Shown: one piece after another, positions 15,835-24,196 of the stretch | How positions within the stretch are numbered: position 1 is the first letter of the stretch | Layout of the letters: the number at the start of each line of letters is the position of its first letter | Source: an uncultured Erysipelotrichaceae bacterium | GTDB taxonomy: Bacteria > Bacillota_I > Bacilli_A > RF39 > UBA660 | Direction: 5' to 3' | DNA: 25,731 bases | Assembly: GCA_902795975.1 (NCBI GenBank) | Contig: CADBNE010000072.1 | Location: 1-25,731 of the forward strand | Translations under genes and position numbers: made by a program | The notes under the pieces: generated by a model | Database searches by the model: none | Told to the model about the DNA's origin: nothing | What the model saw: the letters and a program-made list of their open reading frames with translations, nothing else

Positions 15835-16380
15835 TCATAATGGATAAAATATAAAGACAATACCACATATTGCTCCAATAAAATGTGATATATGTGATAC
15901 TCCATCATTTTTAAATAAACTATTTACTATTTCATTAATTACATAAAATAAACATATTAAAATAAGTGTTAAAGGGATACTACCTGATGATAAATTTACA
16001 GCAGATGATAATGTAATTAACATATATACTATTCCACTAGCACCCACTATTCCCTTTTTACTAAATATAAAATTAAATATACCTATTACTAACGATGTAA
16101 TTAATATCATTTCTAACAATTTAATACTACCATATTTTTCTTCTATCATTGGTCCTACTAATAATATATATAGAAAATTATTCATAAAATGTGTCCAATT
16201 ACTATGGCCTATAGAATGAGTAATTAATCTTATATATGTAAGTGGACTAAGTAATGTATTTCTATAACTAGAAAATAATACTTTGTTACTTTTTCCATGG
16301 CTTAATATATTTAGAAATAAAGCAAATAAAGATATGAAAAAATAAGATAAGATTACGATTGAATTATATTGTATTTTCAT
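15835..16380 (-). CDS. Rhomboid family intramembrane serine protease
   Basis: 181 residues, about six membrane segments, close to the minimal rhomboid core. The region HSNWTHFMNNFLYILLVGPM (60-79) carries the His/Asn expected in the second helix, KKGIVGASGIVYML (109-122) contains the catalytic Ser115 in the GASG motif, and SHISHFIGAICG (162-173) provides the catalytic His166. Rhomboids cut membrane proteins within or near the bilayer. All catalytic residues are present, so it is probably active. It is followed directly by a CmpB-family membrane protein in the same unit, which could be a partner or substrate but this is conjecture. Start supported by AAAGGA about eight bases upstream. Confidence 0.88.
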   Translation of the reverse strand: MKIQYNSIVILSYFFISLFALFLNILSHGKSNKVLFSSYRNTLLSPLTYIRLITHSIGHSNWTHFMNNFLYILLVGPMIEEKYGSIKLLEMILITSLVIGIFNFIFSKKGIVGASGIVYMLITLSSAVNLSSGSIPLTLILICLFYVINEIVNSLFKNDGVSHISHFIGAICGIVFIFYPL

Positions 16381-16393
16381 AATATCCTTTCTA

Positions 16394-16421
16394 TAAAAAA
16401 TCCTGAATAATTCAGGATTTT
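16394..16421 (-). terminator. Intrinsic terminator of the 16420-17679 gene
   Basis: An 11-bp perfect stem (16397-16407 with 16411-16421) with a 3-base loop and a T run. It contains the stop codon start (16420-16422). Confidence 0.85.
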
Positions 16422-17679
16422 ATTCTTGTATATATTCATATGAAATAATATTTGATGAAATATTATTACTATTATGTATAAATGCTGAAGGTGCTAAAAG
16501 AATAGAATTATTTATATTTTTTACAAATATTTCACCATCATATGGAACTTTTTTACCATCAACTATTTTATAAAAATTATATATAACTTTTCTACTACTA
16601 TTATCATTAAACTCTATTAATTCTTTATTAGAACAATCAACATTTACTACTACATAATTACTATTATTAGAATTATAATCAAATAATTTATTATTATTTT
16701 CATCTATAGTTACATAATAAAATTTTATTTCATCACTAGATATACTATTTAACAACTTATTACTTATAATATCTAATTTATTGAATGTAACATTAAAATC
16801 AATTTTATTTTCTAATAAATTATTACTATTATTAGTTGTAATATTTTTTATATTATTAACTAATATTTCATTTATTAATTCATTATAATTATCTGGATTA
16901 TTATTTATTAATGATGTTAAATATTCAGATTTACTATATAAATCATTATTTATATAATAAGTTGAAAATACACTATTAATATAATTATTTGAACCTAATG
17001 TAGTATTTAAATTTATTATTGTATCTGCACAAATAGTATATTTATTTTTTACTAGTTGTGAATAATACTTTGTATATATATTATACTTTAAATAAGGATT
17101 AATATCATTATTTAAATCATTTATATCATATTTATTGCCATTTATTCTTTGTGCTACTATATTTAAATTTAATTTATTATTATCACTAATAGTTATATTA
17201 TTTGGAAATACTAAAGTATATTCTCCATCAATATTATAACCATCATATAATTTAATAAAATCTTTTCTTATTTCATTAAATGATTTAGTTTTATCAAAAC
17301 TAATATCTTTACCAATATATTTAGCAACATAAATATTATATTTTTGTGAAATAATATTATGTAAATTATCATAATTATAATCATACATTTTATCTATTTC
17401 TTTATTATTATTAAAGAATAAATCAAATATGTATTTATCTCCATTCTCACCTTCAATAAATACATACATGTTAGATAAATCTATATTTGTTTTTTTATTA
17501 TTTTCATCAAATACATCAAATGAAAAATTAATTTTGGATTTATTTAAATTATTATCCATTCTATTTAACAATTTACCTAGTCCTGTTTTTCCATTACCAC
17601 ATATAGAAATTAATACTAACAAAAAAAATGACATACCTAATTTAATGGTATTATTTTGATTCAAATGTATCATCTCCAT
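16420..17679 (-). CDS. Asn-rich exported protein, possible choice-of-anchor A type
   Basis: 419 residues, strikingly rich in Asn. A hydrophobic segment at about 14-27 (LGMSFFLLVLISICGNG) is a signal peptide or anchor; the Cys is not in a standard lipobox because Ile precedes it. The C-terminal third resembles choice-of-anchor A proteins: a DFNVTFNKLDIISNKLLN helix, then NYVVVNVDC, a VIYNFYK strand and NSILLAPSAFI followed by the SNIISYEYI ending, parallel to the GSILAP.A and G.VI pattern of that family. No LPXTG or C-terminal membrane helix is present. Monocistronic with AGGGAAG as ribosome binding site. Export is well supported; the family call rests on pattern memory and is moderate. Confidence 0.55.
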   Translation of the reverse strand: MEMIHLNQNNTIKLGMSFFLLVLISICGNGKTGLGKLLNRMDNNLNKSKINFSFDVFDENNKKTNIDLSNMYVFIEGENGDKYIFDLFFNNNKEIDKMYDYNYDNLHNIISQKYNIYVAKYIGKDISFDKTKSFNEIRKDFIKLYDGYNIDGEYTLVFPNNITISDNNKLNLNIVAQRINGNKYDINDLNNDINPYLKYNIYTKYYSQLVKNKYTICADTIINLNTTLGSNNYINSVFSTYYINNDLYSKSEYLTSLINNNPDNYNELINEILVNNIKNITTNNSNNLLENKIDFNVTFNKLDIISNKLLNSISSDEIKFYYVTIDENNNKLFDYNSNNSNYVVVNVDCSNKELIEFNDNSSRKVIYNFYKIVDGKKVPYDGEIFVKNINNSILLAPSAFIHNSNNISSNIISYEYIQE

Positions 17680-17693
17680 TCGATAACTTCCCT

Positions 17694-17722
17694 ATTATTA
17701 AAATAATAATACCACATATCAA
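17694..17722 (-). promoter_or_regulatory. Possible promoter of the 16420-17679 gene
   Basis: TTGATA (17717-17722), 17-base spacer, AATAAT (17694-17699), just downstream of the preceding terminator. Confidence 0.4.
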
Positions 17723-17723
17723 C

Positions 17724-17754
17724 AAAAAAGAAAATAGCATTACTATTTTCTTTT
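17724..17754 (-). terminator. Intrinsic terminator of the TelA unit
   Basis: A 12-bp AT-rich stem (17726-17737 with 17743-17754) plus T run. The whole 5' arm is made of the stop codon and last sense codons of the TelA gene. Confidence 0.8.
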
Positions 17755-18915
17755 ATTGCCTTTATATGTCAATTTTTTTACTTTACTAGTATTTTTATTT
17801 AATAAATTTGATAATCCTAAATCCTGATTTAAATATGCAAAGTCACTTAAATTATTATCTAGTGCAGAATTCAATGAGTTAATAGCATCTTTATCTAATT
17901 GTATTTGAACTTTTCTTGTTTCTCTACCCTCCATATGTATTCTTAAACATTCATTTAGATTATCACAAATAGTTTGTATTGTATCAATAGATATACCTTT
18001 ACTAGCTAATACATTATTTGCTACTAAAGTATTTTCTTTTAATAATTCAGAGTTTTTTGTCAACGAAAAATTACCTGCATCATTTATTGCTTGTAAAGTA
18101 TTACCTCTATTTTTTTGTTTATAATTTCCTACATAAAGTGAAGCTTGTAATTCAAGCATAACAGATGTATCTTTTAAAAATGAATTTGCTGCTAAAACTA
18201 GTTTTTGTTCATTTACTTCTTGTATTTTAAATTGTGCTTCATTTTCTTTATAAATCGCTAAATTATTTTTTAATTCATTTAATCTTTCTTCAAACAATAG
18301 TAAATATTGTCTTTTTAAATTAATAGAACGATCTAAATCAGATGTTTTTTCTGAATCATATTTTGAAATATCTGATTTTATATTATTTAATTCTTGTTCC
18401 TCAAATTCTATTTCTTTTTCATATGATTCTTTATCGCTTTCACCTACTTTAATAACTTCATCTAAAATAGTTATAAAAGGTACTAAAGATTTATATAATT
18501 CTTTTCTAGTAGTAATATCATTTAAAGATCCATTCATTACTGATTCAACAATTTTTCTTGCTTTTTCTATATTTTCTAGATATTCATTATATTGTTCTTT
18601 AAATGAATTTGCTTTTATATCTGGTTCATTATCTTTTAAGACTAAACTTTTAAAACTTTTTTTAATTTTATAACTTATAGAATTTTGTTTCTTAGATATT
18701 TTTTTATCATACTTTTCTAATTTTTCTGGAAAAGATTCTATACCTTTTAATACATCATCAGTAAGTAAAAATTCTTCATAATCATTAGAATTATTAATTA
18801 CTTGTTTAAATAAATCTACTATTTTTTCTTTAACTTCATGTCCATAATTAATAATTGTAGTTGGATTATTAAAATCTACTCTTTCATAATTTAATATTAC
18901 ATTATTTTTTTCCAT
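17743..18915 (-). CDS. TelA/KlaA-family toxic anion resistance protein
   Basis: 390 residues, cytoplasmic, almost entirely helical with coiled coil through about 105-240. The C-terminal part has the family pattern: ELQASLYVGNYKQKNRGNTL, LTKNSELLKENTLVANNVLA, then GISIDTIQTICDNLNECLRI and EGRETRKVQ at 308-336, equal to the E-G-I-V-D-I-E-T-L and EEGR.KR motifs of TelA proteins. Family members are linked to tellurite and envelope-stress resistance; the mechanism is unknown. The gene starts eight bases after a 1176-aa gene, with a perfect AGGAGG overlapping that stop codon, so the two products are likely made together. The C-terminus (KVKKLTYKGNKRK) is basic and resembles the tail of the neighbour. 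Confidence 0.75.
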   Translation of the reverse strand: MEKNNVILNYERVDFNNPTTIINYGHEVKEKIVDLFKQVINNSNDYEEFLLTDDVLKGIESFPEKLEKYDKKISKKQNSISYKIKKSFKSLVLKDNEPDIKANSFKEQYNEYLENIEKARKIVESVMNGSLNDITTRKELYKSLVPFITILDEVIKVGESDKESYEKEIEFEEQELNNIKSDISKYDSEKTSDLDRSINLKRQYLLLFEERLNELKNNLAIYKENEAQFKIQEVNEQKLVLAANSFLKDTSVMLELQASLYVGNYKQKNRGNTLQAINDAGNFSLTKNSELLKENTLVANNVLASKGISIDTIQTICDNLNECLRIHMEGRETRKVQIQLDKDAINSLNSALDNNLSDFAYLNQDLGLSNLLNKNTSKVKKLTYKGNKRK

Positions 18916-18923
18916 AAATCCTC

Positions 18924-21900
18924 CTAATTACTACCCTTTTTACCTATTTTTTTTACTTTAACATCTTTATTTGATGTTTCATTATTAGTAAGTGCTAATA
19001 AATCATTTTTACTATTGTTAATTTCTTCTATAAATGAATCAAAGCTATTAATAATATCATCAATTGTACCTTGCGGTAAATCTACAACTTTTAGATTTTT
19101 TAAATTTGATTTAACACCATTTACATCTTGTGCTATCGCAGTTTTAAATAGTCCTACTAAACTATTAGAAAGTGCTATAGCTTTTCGTTGTGAAATATTT
19201 CCAATCTTAAATAATACACCAGAACTAATCATAGGTATTATAACATTTTTAGAAATATTTAATGCATTATATGTAATAACATGATTACTAATTGCTTGAT
19301 ATATTTGATATAGCTGAGTATTCATTAAAATAATAGTTCTTTCATAACCACTTATCTTTTCACTAAAACCATCTATTACTTGCTTATAACTTAATCTTTC
19401 TGAATAAGTAGTATCTACTTCTGGAATATGTGATAATTTCATTTCAAATAATCTTAAATTATAGTTAGAAAAATCTTTATATTTATATACAGAATCTATA
19501 TATTTTTTTATTATTTTAAATATCTCTCTATATTTTTTTATTTGAATTGATAATGTATTAGATTCTTTTTTTAATTCATCACTCAACATATCTAGTACAT
19601 TATGATTTAATTCTCTATTTATATCTTTTGATGAAAATAGTTTAGAAAGCATTCCTTGTTTAACTGGTGTATCATTATAAATATTATCTACTAATTCATC
19701 TATATTTTCTAATGATTCATCTAAATTTAATGATTTATTAATTTCTCTAACTTGCATTAAAATATATTCTGAATATTGAGATAAACAGTTATCTCCTTCT
19801 AATATAAAATTTAATGCAGCATCTAAAGATTCTATTTTAAGACTATATAATTCTTCCATTTGCTTATTTAATTGTTCTTCTAATTTCTCTGGAGTAAGTA
19901 CATTTTCATTTAATTTTTCATTATATATTTCTCCAAATATACAATTATAAGTCATATTATCATCAATTAGTTTTCTTATAATTTTATTATCATTTAATTT
20001 ATCATCAAATAATCTACGTGCTATAAACCCTACATCTTTTTTTGTTTTATTTTCTTCCAATTTACATAAATTAGTACCATTATAAAGGTACTTTATAAAA
20101 GGTTTATAAATTTCATATATTTCTTTTTCAATTTGGTTTTCAGGAAAATCATATGATGTTTTAAAGTTAATTTTTTCATTTAATTTGTTACATATATAAT
20201 TATAAGTAACACCTTCTTTTTTAAAGAGATTGCAATATAAATTATTACTGTCTAATACTGCTAATAAAAGTGATAAATATTTTATATCATTTTTATTATC
20301 TATATAAAAAACATGTCCAGCTTGATCTTCATATTCTATTCTTTTATAAAAATTTAATGCAGCATTAAAATAACAAAATATATCATCATCTCTTAGTCTT
20401 TTTATAATATTCATAATGTCAAACTTAATTATTTTTTCATTATACTTATAATATCCTACACTAAAATCTTTAAAAGAATTATAATCAGTACCCATACTAT
20501 CAAATAATCTTATAATTCTAAATGATAAATTATTAAATACTTCATTTAAAATAGATGGTGGAGCAATATCAATTTTTCTTGGTTTACCTACTTCATCTAC
20601 ATCTTTACATATATACTTACTATAATATTCCTTTATTACAAATGGATTAATATCACCTTCATATATATTATTTTTAAGTTCAAAAAAATCTTTTACATTT
20701 TCTTCATTATAACCAAATGTCTGCATATACTTATATACAGAGTTTTCATTGTACCAATCTAACTTACTTACTGCGAGTATAAGTGATATAACAGCACTAT
20801 CATTATCATCTTTTATTTTGTCTTTTATATTGTTAAATATAATAGATGCTTCAGATAAATATTTATAAATATCAATACTATAACCATTAAAAAAATCTTC
20901 TATTTGTTTATCTTTTTCCATCATATCATATTTTTTTATTTTAGATTTCATTAGTTCTCCCCACTTATCAGGAAGATTTTCACCTGTTACTTCATTATAT
21001 ATTCTGTTTAATATTCTTGTTTCTATAATGCTACTATCAGTAAGTAATTCTTCAATATTATCTATAGTTATATCACTATAATTAACATCTATATTAAGAG
21101 ATAATCCATCTTCTATTTCTACTTTACTTTTTATTTTTAATAATAAACTATAAAACTTTATAAGTATTTCTTCATTATCTATACTTATCTCTTTATATTT
21201 ATTATCATTTAAATTAATATTTAATAAATTACATATATAGTTACTATCTATATTATTTAATTTAAAAAATTTAGATATAGAACTATTTCTATCAAATGAA
21301 GTAAGTAACATAGCTAAAATATTATAATCTTTACCACGTTGAATAATAATTCCATCTTTAGTACTATTATTGCTAACTATATATTTATATAACTTATAAC
21401 TATTTTCTAAATAATTAATTACATCAGGATTTAATTTTTTATTATATTCTTTTCTTGTTAATAAATTATTATGTAAATCTAACGCCTTAAATTGCATATA
21501 TAAATCCATTAAATCAGTATTTTCTAATTTAAATAATCTTTTAATTATACCTCTTGTATCACTTAATATAACATTTTTAAATATAGTACTTATGTCAGTA
21601 TAGATACCTTTATATTCACTAAAATATTTATTAAGTACTAATATTGGAGTTACACTTGAATAATAATTTTTATTTATACATATCTTTTTTTCTAATATGT
21701 TTTCATAATTAATTTCATTTTTTTTAAATATATTATAATTTCTTATAACTGTTTGATATACCTGAATTTTCTCATCACTACTTCTCATTCTAAAAAGTCC
21801 TGCAAAGAGTGCAAAAGTTTTATAACTTTCTTTATCTAATCCATTTAATACTTTAGCTTTAAATAATAAATCATAAACATATGCCACTTCACATAAATAA

Positions 21901-22454
21901 TACTCAGTTATTGATGATTTTTTATTAAAATAAGAGTTTGTTATTTCGTTTATTATAGTATTTTCTTCTCTATCTCTTAATTCTTCTAATTTATCTTTAA
22001 ACTTACCATAATCATAATATTTATAAAAATATTTTTTTAAAGAAACTTCATCACACATATAATATAAATGATTAACAATTTTAATAGGAGTAAGAATTGT
22101 ATTATCACAAAATTTTTCTTCCGAAATTCTAAATTTAGAAATAATATCATTTGAATCTTTTTCTTTTATATTAATTTTTTTTACAAAGCCTTCTACTTTT
22201 ACTTTTTTTACACATTCAAAATAATTATTAATTATAAAACCATTTTTTTCAAAAAAATTTTTGTACTTAGAATTAAATTCCATTAATGCATATGTAGATG
22301 CTAAAAAAGAAAGTACATAATCACCTAACATTACAGTAGAAGCATCTTTAATTTTTAAATAATATTTTTTACACAAATTTATATAGAGTTTTGTTTCTTT
22401 GGGTATATAATTTAAAAATTCTTCATTAGACATTAATTGATATTCTAAAGACAT
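18924..22454 (-). CDS. 1176-aa repeat protein with TelA-like C-terminal region, partner of TelA
   Basis: No family is recognised over the full length; no signal or clear membrane helix. At least six stretches repeat a pattern of a hydrophobic L..LL..D helix, a F/Y-K-x-N turn and an I-x-x-N-Y-I-C-x-x-L helix: about 45-82, 211-254, 376-416, 553-591, 723-763 and 805-844. The clearest pair is LLTSFDRNSSISKFFKLNNI and LLAVLDSNNLYCNLFKKEGV. This resembles degenerate Clp N-terminal (R) repeats. Residues about 960-1155 are helical and align loosely with the C-terminal half of the TelA protein next door (ISQRKAIALSNSLVGLFKTA against FSLTKNSELLKENTLVAN). The tail VKVKKIGKKG parallels TelA's. AAAGGTG supports the start. 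Probably a large cytosolic scaffold. Confidence 0.75.
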   Translation of the reverse strand: MSLEYQLMSNEEFLNYIPKETKLYINLCKKYYLKIKDASTVMLGDYVLSFLASTYALMEFNSKYKNFFEKNGFIINNYFECVKKVKVEGFVKKINIKEKDSNDIISKFRISEEKFCDNTILTPIKIVNHLYYMCDEVSLKKYFYKYYDYGKFKDKLEELRDREENTIINEITNSYFNKKSSITEYYLCEVAYVYDLLFKAKVLNGLDKESYKTFALFAGLFRMRSSDEKIQVYQTVIRNYNIFKKNEINYENILEKKICINKNYYSSVTPILVLNKYFSEYKGIYTDISTIFKNVILSDTRGIIKRLFKLENTDLMDLYMQFKALDLHNNLLTRKEYNKKLNPDVINYLENSYKLYKYIVSNNSTKDGIIIQRGKDYNILAMLLTSFDRNSSISKFFKLNNIDSNYICNLLNINLNDNKYKEISIDNEEILIKFYSLLLKIKSKVEIEDGLSLNIDVNYSDITIDNIEELLTDSSIIETRILNRIYNEVTGENLPDKWGELMKSKIKKYDMMEKDKQIEDFFNGYSIDIYKYLSEASIIFNNIKDKIKDDNDSAVISLILAVSKLDWYNENSVYKYMQTFGYNEENVKDFFELKNNIYEGDINPFVIKEYYSKYICKDVDEVGKPRKIDIAPPSILNEVFNNLSFRIIRLFDSMGTDYNSFKDFSVGYYKYNEKIIKFDIMNIIKRLRDDDIFCYFNAALNFYKRIEYEDQAGHVFYIDNKNDIKYLSLLLAVLDSNNLYCNLFKKEGVTYNYICNKLNEKINFKTSYDFPENQIEKEIYEIYKPFIKYLYNGTNLCKLEENKTKKDVGFIARRLFDDKLNDNKIIRKLIDDNMTYNCIFGEIYNEKLNENVLTPEKLEEQLNKQMEELYSLKIESLDAALNFILEGDNCLSQYSEYILMQVREINKSLNLDESLENIDELVDNIYNDTPVKQGMLSKLFSSKDINRELNHNVLDMLSDELKKESNTLSIQIKKYREIFKIIKKYIDSVYKYKDFSNYNLRLFEMKLSHIPEVDTTYSERLSYKQVIDGFSEKISGYERTIILMNTQLYQIYQAISNHVITYNALNISKNVIIPMISSGVLFKIGNISQRKAIALSNSLVGLFKTAIAQDVNGVKSNLKNLKVVDLPQGTIDDIINSFDSFIEEINNSKNDLLALTNNETSNKDVKVKKIGKKGSN

Positions 22455-22501
22455 ATACTTTCACCTTTTTCTATTTGTATATAATATCATATTTTAATTA
22501 T

Positions 22502-22530
22502 AAAAAAAACAAGATTTTATAAATCTTGTT
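22502..22530 (-). terminator. Intrinsic terminator of the phospholipase C-like gene
   Basis: A 10-bp stem (22508-22517 with 22521-22530) with eight T following. The stop codon (22517-22519) sits in the loop, so coding bases form the whole 5' arm. Confidence 0.85.
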
Positions 22531-23146
22531 CAATATTATTCAATATTCTTTCTGTTGAAATACTAATAAATTGTTTAATATTATCTAAATCAAATACATA
22601 TAATTTTGTTTCTTTAGAATTTTCTATTATTTCTCCCATCTTATTTAACAAAACATCTAACTTTTCCATTGGAATTTCTCTTATTATATTATTAAGTTTA
22701 GGTAATTCTTCATAAAATATTTTTAAATCTAAATTATACTCATCTATTAAACTAATATTTAAATTTGTATAATCATTATATACATATTTATAAAGTAAAT
22801 ACTCAGTATCAAATTTTATTTTAGTACCATCCATTTTAGTAATAACATGCTTATCTTTATCTATTATCTCAGATATAAAATACTTAGACCATAAATAATC
22901 TGTATATAGATGAATATAATACCCCATTACAAAATCATCATCTAAATAATTTTTATATCTAATTAAAAATGCTTCTAAATTAGGTGCATCGTTTGCTGTA
23001 AGTTGAAAATGGCTTTTAGTTCTATCTTCACCTACCAATTTACTTATATCAGGCGCTATTGAACCTATTAATAGCTTTTTATTATCTCTTCCTAACTTTT
23101 TATTTACTTCATTAGCTACTGCAATATGTATCATTGCTGATGCCAT
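22517..23146 (-). CDS. Zinc-dependent phospholipase C-like metalloprotein
   Basis: 209 residues from the ATG at 23144-23146, which follows AGGTGAT; an in-frame GTG nine bases upstream lies in that site. The conserved positions of the Zn-dependent phospholipase C/S1-P1 nuclease-like family (PF00882) are visible: H7 (SAMIHIAVANEV), D33 (IGSIAPDISK), H46 (KSHFQ), H79 and D83 (GYYIHLYTDYLWSKYF). There is no signal peptide, so the enzyme is cytoplasmic, as for most bacterial members of this group, whose substrates are unknown. The C-terminal half is helical. Monocistronic with its own terminator. Metal-site assignment is good; substrate unknown. Confidence 0.75.
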   Translation of the reverse strand: MASAMIHIAVANEVNKKLGRDNKKLLIGSIAPDISKLVGEDRTKSHFQLTANDAPNLEAFLIRYKNYLDDDFVMGYYIHLYTDYLWSKYFISEIIDKDKHVITKMDGTKIKFDTEYLLYKYVYNDYTNLNISLIDEYNLDLKIFYEELPKLNNIIREIPMEKLDVLLNKMGEIIENSKETKLYVFDLDNIKQFISISTERILNNIEQDL

Positions 23147-23179
23147 ATATATCACCTACCTTATAAATAGTATATCACA

Positions 23180-23205
23180 AAAAAAAATAACTATTTAGTT
23201 ATTTT
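23180..23205 (-). terminator. Intrinsic terminator of the ASCH unit
   Basis: A 9-bp stem (23184-23192 with 23197-23205) and a long T run. The last sense codons form the 5' arm and the stop (23191-23193) spans loop and stem. Confidence 0.85.
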
Positions 23206-23538
23206 TTCAAATTCTATAGCTACTACACCATATTTTGATTGTTCTTCTAATGGATAAAATCTAAGTAATTCATTTAAAAACATTTCTTTAGTATAATTTG
23301 ATAAATATAATCTTTCCATATTATAATTATCTACTAATTCACTAAAATTATTAAAATAGTTTAATCCTACTACTTTAGCACTTATTTCTTCATCATCATT
23401 TGGTCTTCTTAAAAATATTAAAGTATCACCAATATTTAATTGTCTTCTTTTTTCATCATTTAATCTAACTTCTACATTTTTAGTACCATCTTTTACTATA
23501 TCAAAAACATCACTATGTAAATGAAATTTCATTTCCAT
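23191..23538 (-). CDS. ASCH domain protein
   Basis: 115 residues, a single ASCH (ASC-1 homology) domain with PUA-like beta barrel. The signature is IVKDGTKNVEVRLNDEKRR (14-32), then LNIGDTLIFLRR and SAKVVGLNYFNNFSELV, ending with YGVVAIEFEKI. ASCH domains bind RNA or modified nucleosides; the related E. coli YqfB is an N4-acetylcytidine amidohydrolase, but equivalence cannot be shown from this sequence. ASCH proteins of this size with the G-T-K-x-V-E-V-R-L motif are common in Bacillota. It starts 11 bases after an unknown gene and has GGTGGTGAT as ribosome binding site, so it is the second gene of a two-gene unit. Confidence 0.82.
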   Translation of the reverse strand: MEMKFHLHSDVFDIVKDGTKNVEVRLNDEKRRQLNIGDTLIFLRRPNDDEEISAKVVGLNYFNNFSELVDNYNMERLYLSNYTKEMFLNELLRFYPLEEQSKYGVVAIEFEKITK

Positions 23539-23549
23539 ATTATCACCAC

Positions 23550-24110
23550 CTATTTAATCTTTAAATTTGAAATATAGTTTGCTACTTCTTCATCTAAATT
23601 TACAATATTTTCATCTCTATAACATCCTGTAGCAATCAATATTTCGTTATCAGATATACCTCTTAAAACAGTCATACATTTTAATCCCATCATTTTTGAA
23701 CCTTCTGAATAATTATATAATTCAGATAAAACATATACATCTTCATTAGGATATTTTTCATTTAATGTCATTCCATCACCTAGTATTACACCTAAATCTA
23801 ATGTATTATCTTTAATTCCGTATAAATATAATCCCATTTTTTCATTACATTGTTCTACACCATCAATAGTTAAATTATTATCTACTTTATCATAACCACT
23901 AACTGATTCATATATAAATCCATCTATAACTACATGTAATTTGTCATCAACATTAATCTTATAAAATACATTACCTGAATCTTCTTCAACCCATGATAAA
24001 TTTCCTATTTGAGATAATTTAGATGTTTTTACAATTAATTGTGTAGGATAAATATTATCATATCCAACATTTAATAAATTATCTTCTATTTTTCTACATA
24101 ATTTTTTCAT
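23550..24110 (-). CDS. Cytosolic protein of unknown function upstream of the ASCH gene
   Basis: 186 residues; I do not recognise a family. No signal or membrane helix. The first 30 residues are a helix with Cys5, then alternating strands (NVFYKINVDDKLHVVIDGF, GLYLYGIKDNTLDLGVILGDG) and a mixed C-terminal half with Cys145 and Cys163. Composition is acidic with several Gly-containing turns. It leads a two-gene unit with the ASCH-domain protein and is preceded by a TTGACA promoter with a 15-base direct repeat. AGAGGG precedes the ATG. The conserved look of the frame, codon use like its neighbours and operon position support a real gene. Confidence 0.7.
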   Translation of the reverse strand: MKKLCRKIEDNLLNVGYDNIYPTQLIVKTSKLSQIGNLSWVEEDSGNVFYKINVDDKLHVVIDGFIYESVSGYDKVDNNLTIDGVEQCNEKMGLYLYGIKDNTLDLGVILGDGMTLNEKYPNEDVYVLSELYNYSEGSKMMGLKCMTVLRGISDNEILIATGCYRDENIVNLDEEVANYISNLKIK

Positions 24111-24132
24111 ATTTAACCCTCTTTTTTACGAG

Positions 24133-24166
24133 ATTAATATTATCAAAAACTATTAATATTGTCAAA
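24133..24166 (-). repeat. Promoter-overlapping 15-base direct repeat (possible operator)
   Basis: attaatattatcaaa (24133-24147) and attaatattgtcaaa (24152-24166) differ at one base and are 19 bases apart start to start. The copies overlap the -10 and -35 boxes of the promoter of the unknown-ASCH unit. Confidence 0.6.
24137..24165 (-). promoter_or_regulatory. Promoter of the unknown-ASCH unit
   Basis: Perfect TTGACA (24160-24165), 17-base spacer, TAATAT (24137-24142), directly after the preceding terminator. Confidence 0.6.
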
Positions 24167-24168
24167 TT

Positions 24169-24196
24169 AAAAAAGAGAAAATTATTTAATTTTCTC
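24169..24196 (-). terminator. Intrinsic terminator of the 24182-25006 gene
   Basis: A 9-bp stem (24175-24183 with 24188-24196) with T run. The 5' arm consists of the last sense codons of the gene (Glu-Lys-Ile). Confidence 0.85.

Noticed and set aside
15835..15837. Possible TGA=Trp (Mycoplasma) code
   Set aside because: Trp codons in conserved motifs are TGG, conserved proteins are full length under the standard code, and TGA ends the rhomboid gene at its expected length.
17600..17640. P-loop (GNGKTGLGK) in the Asn-rich protein
   Set aside because: It directly follows the signal hydrophobic core and lacks any other NTPase motif, so it is chance in an exported protein.
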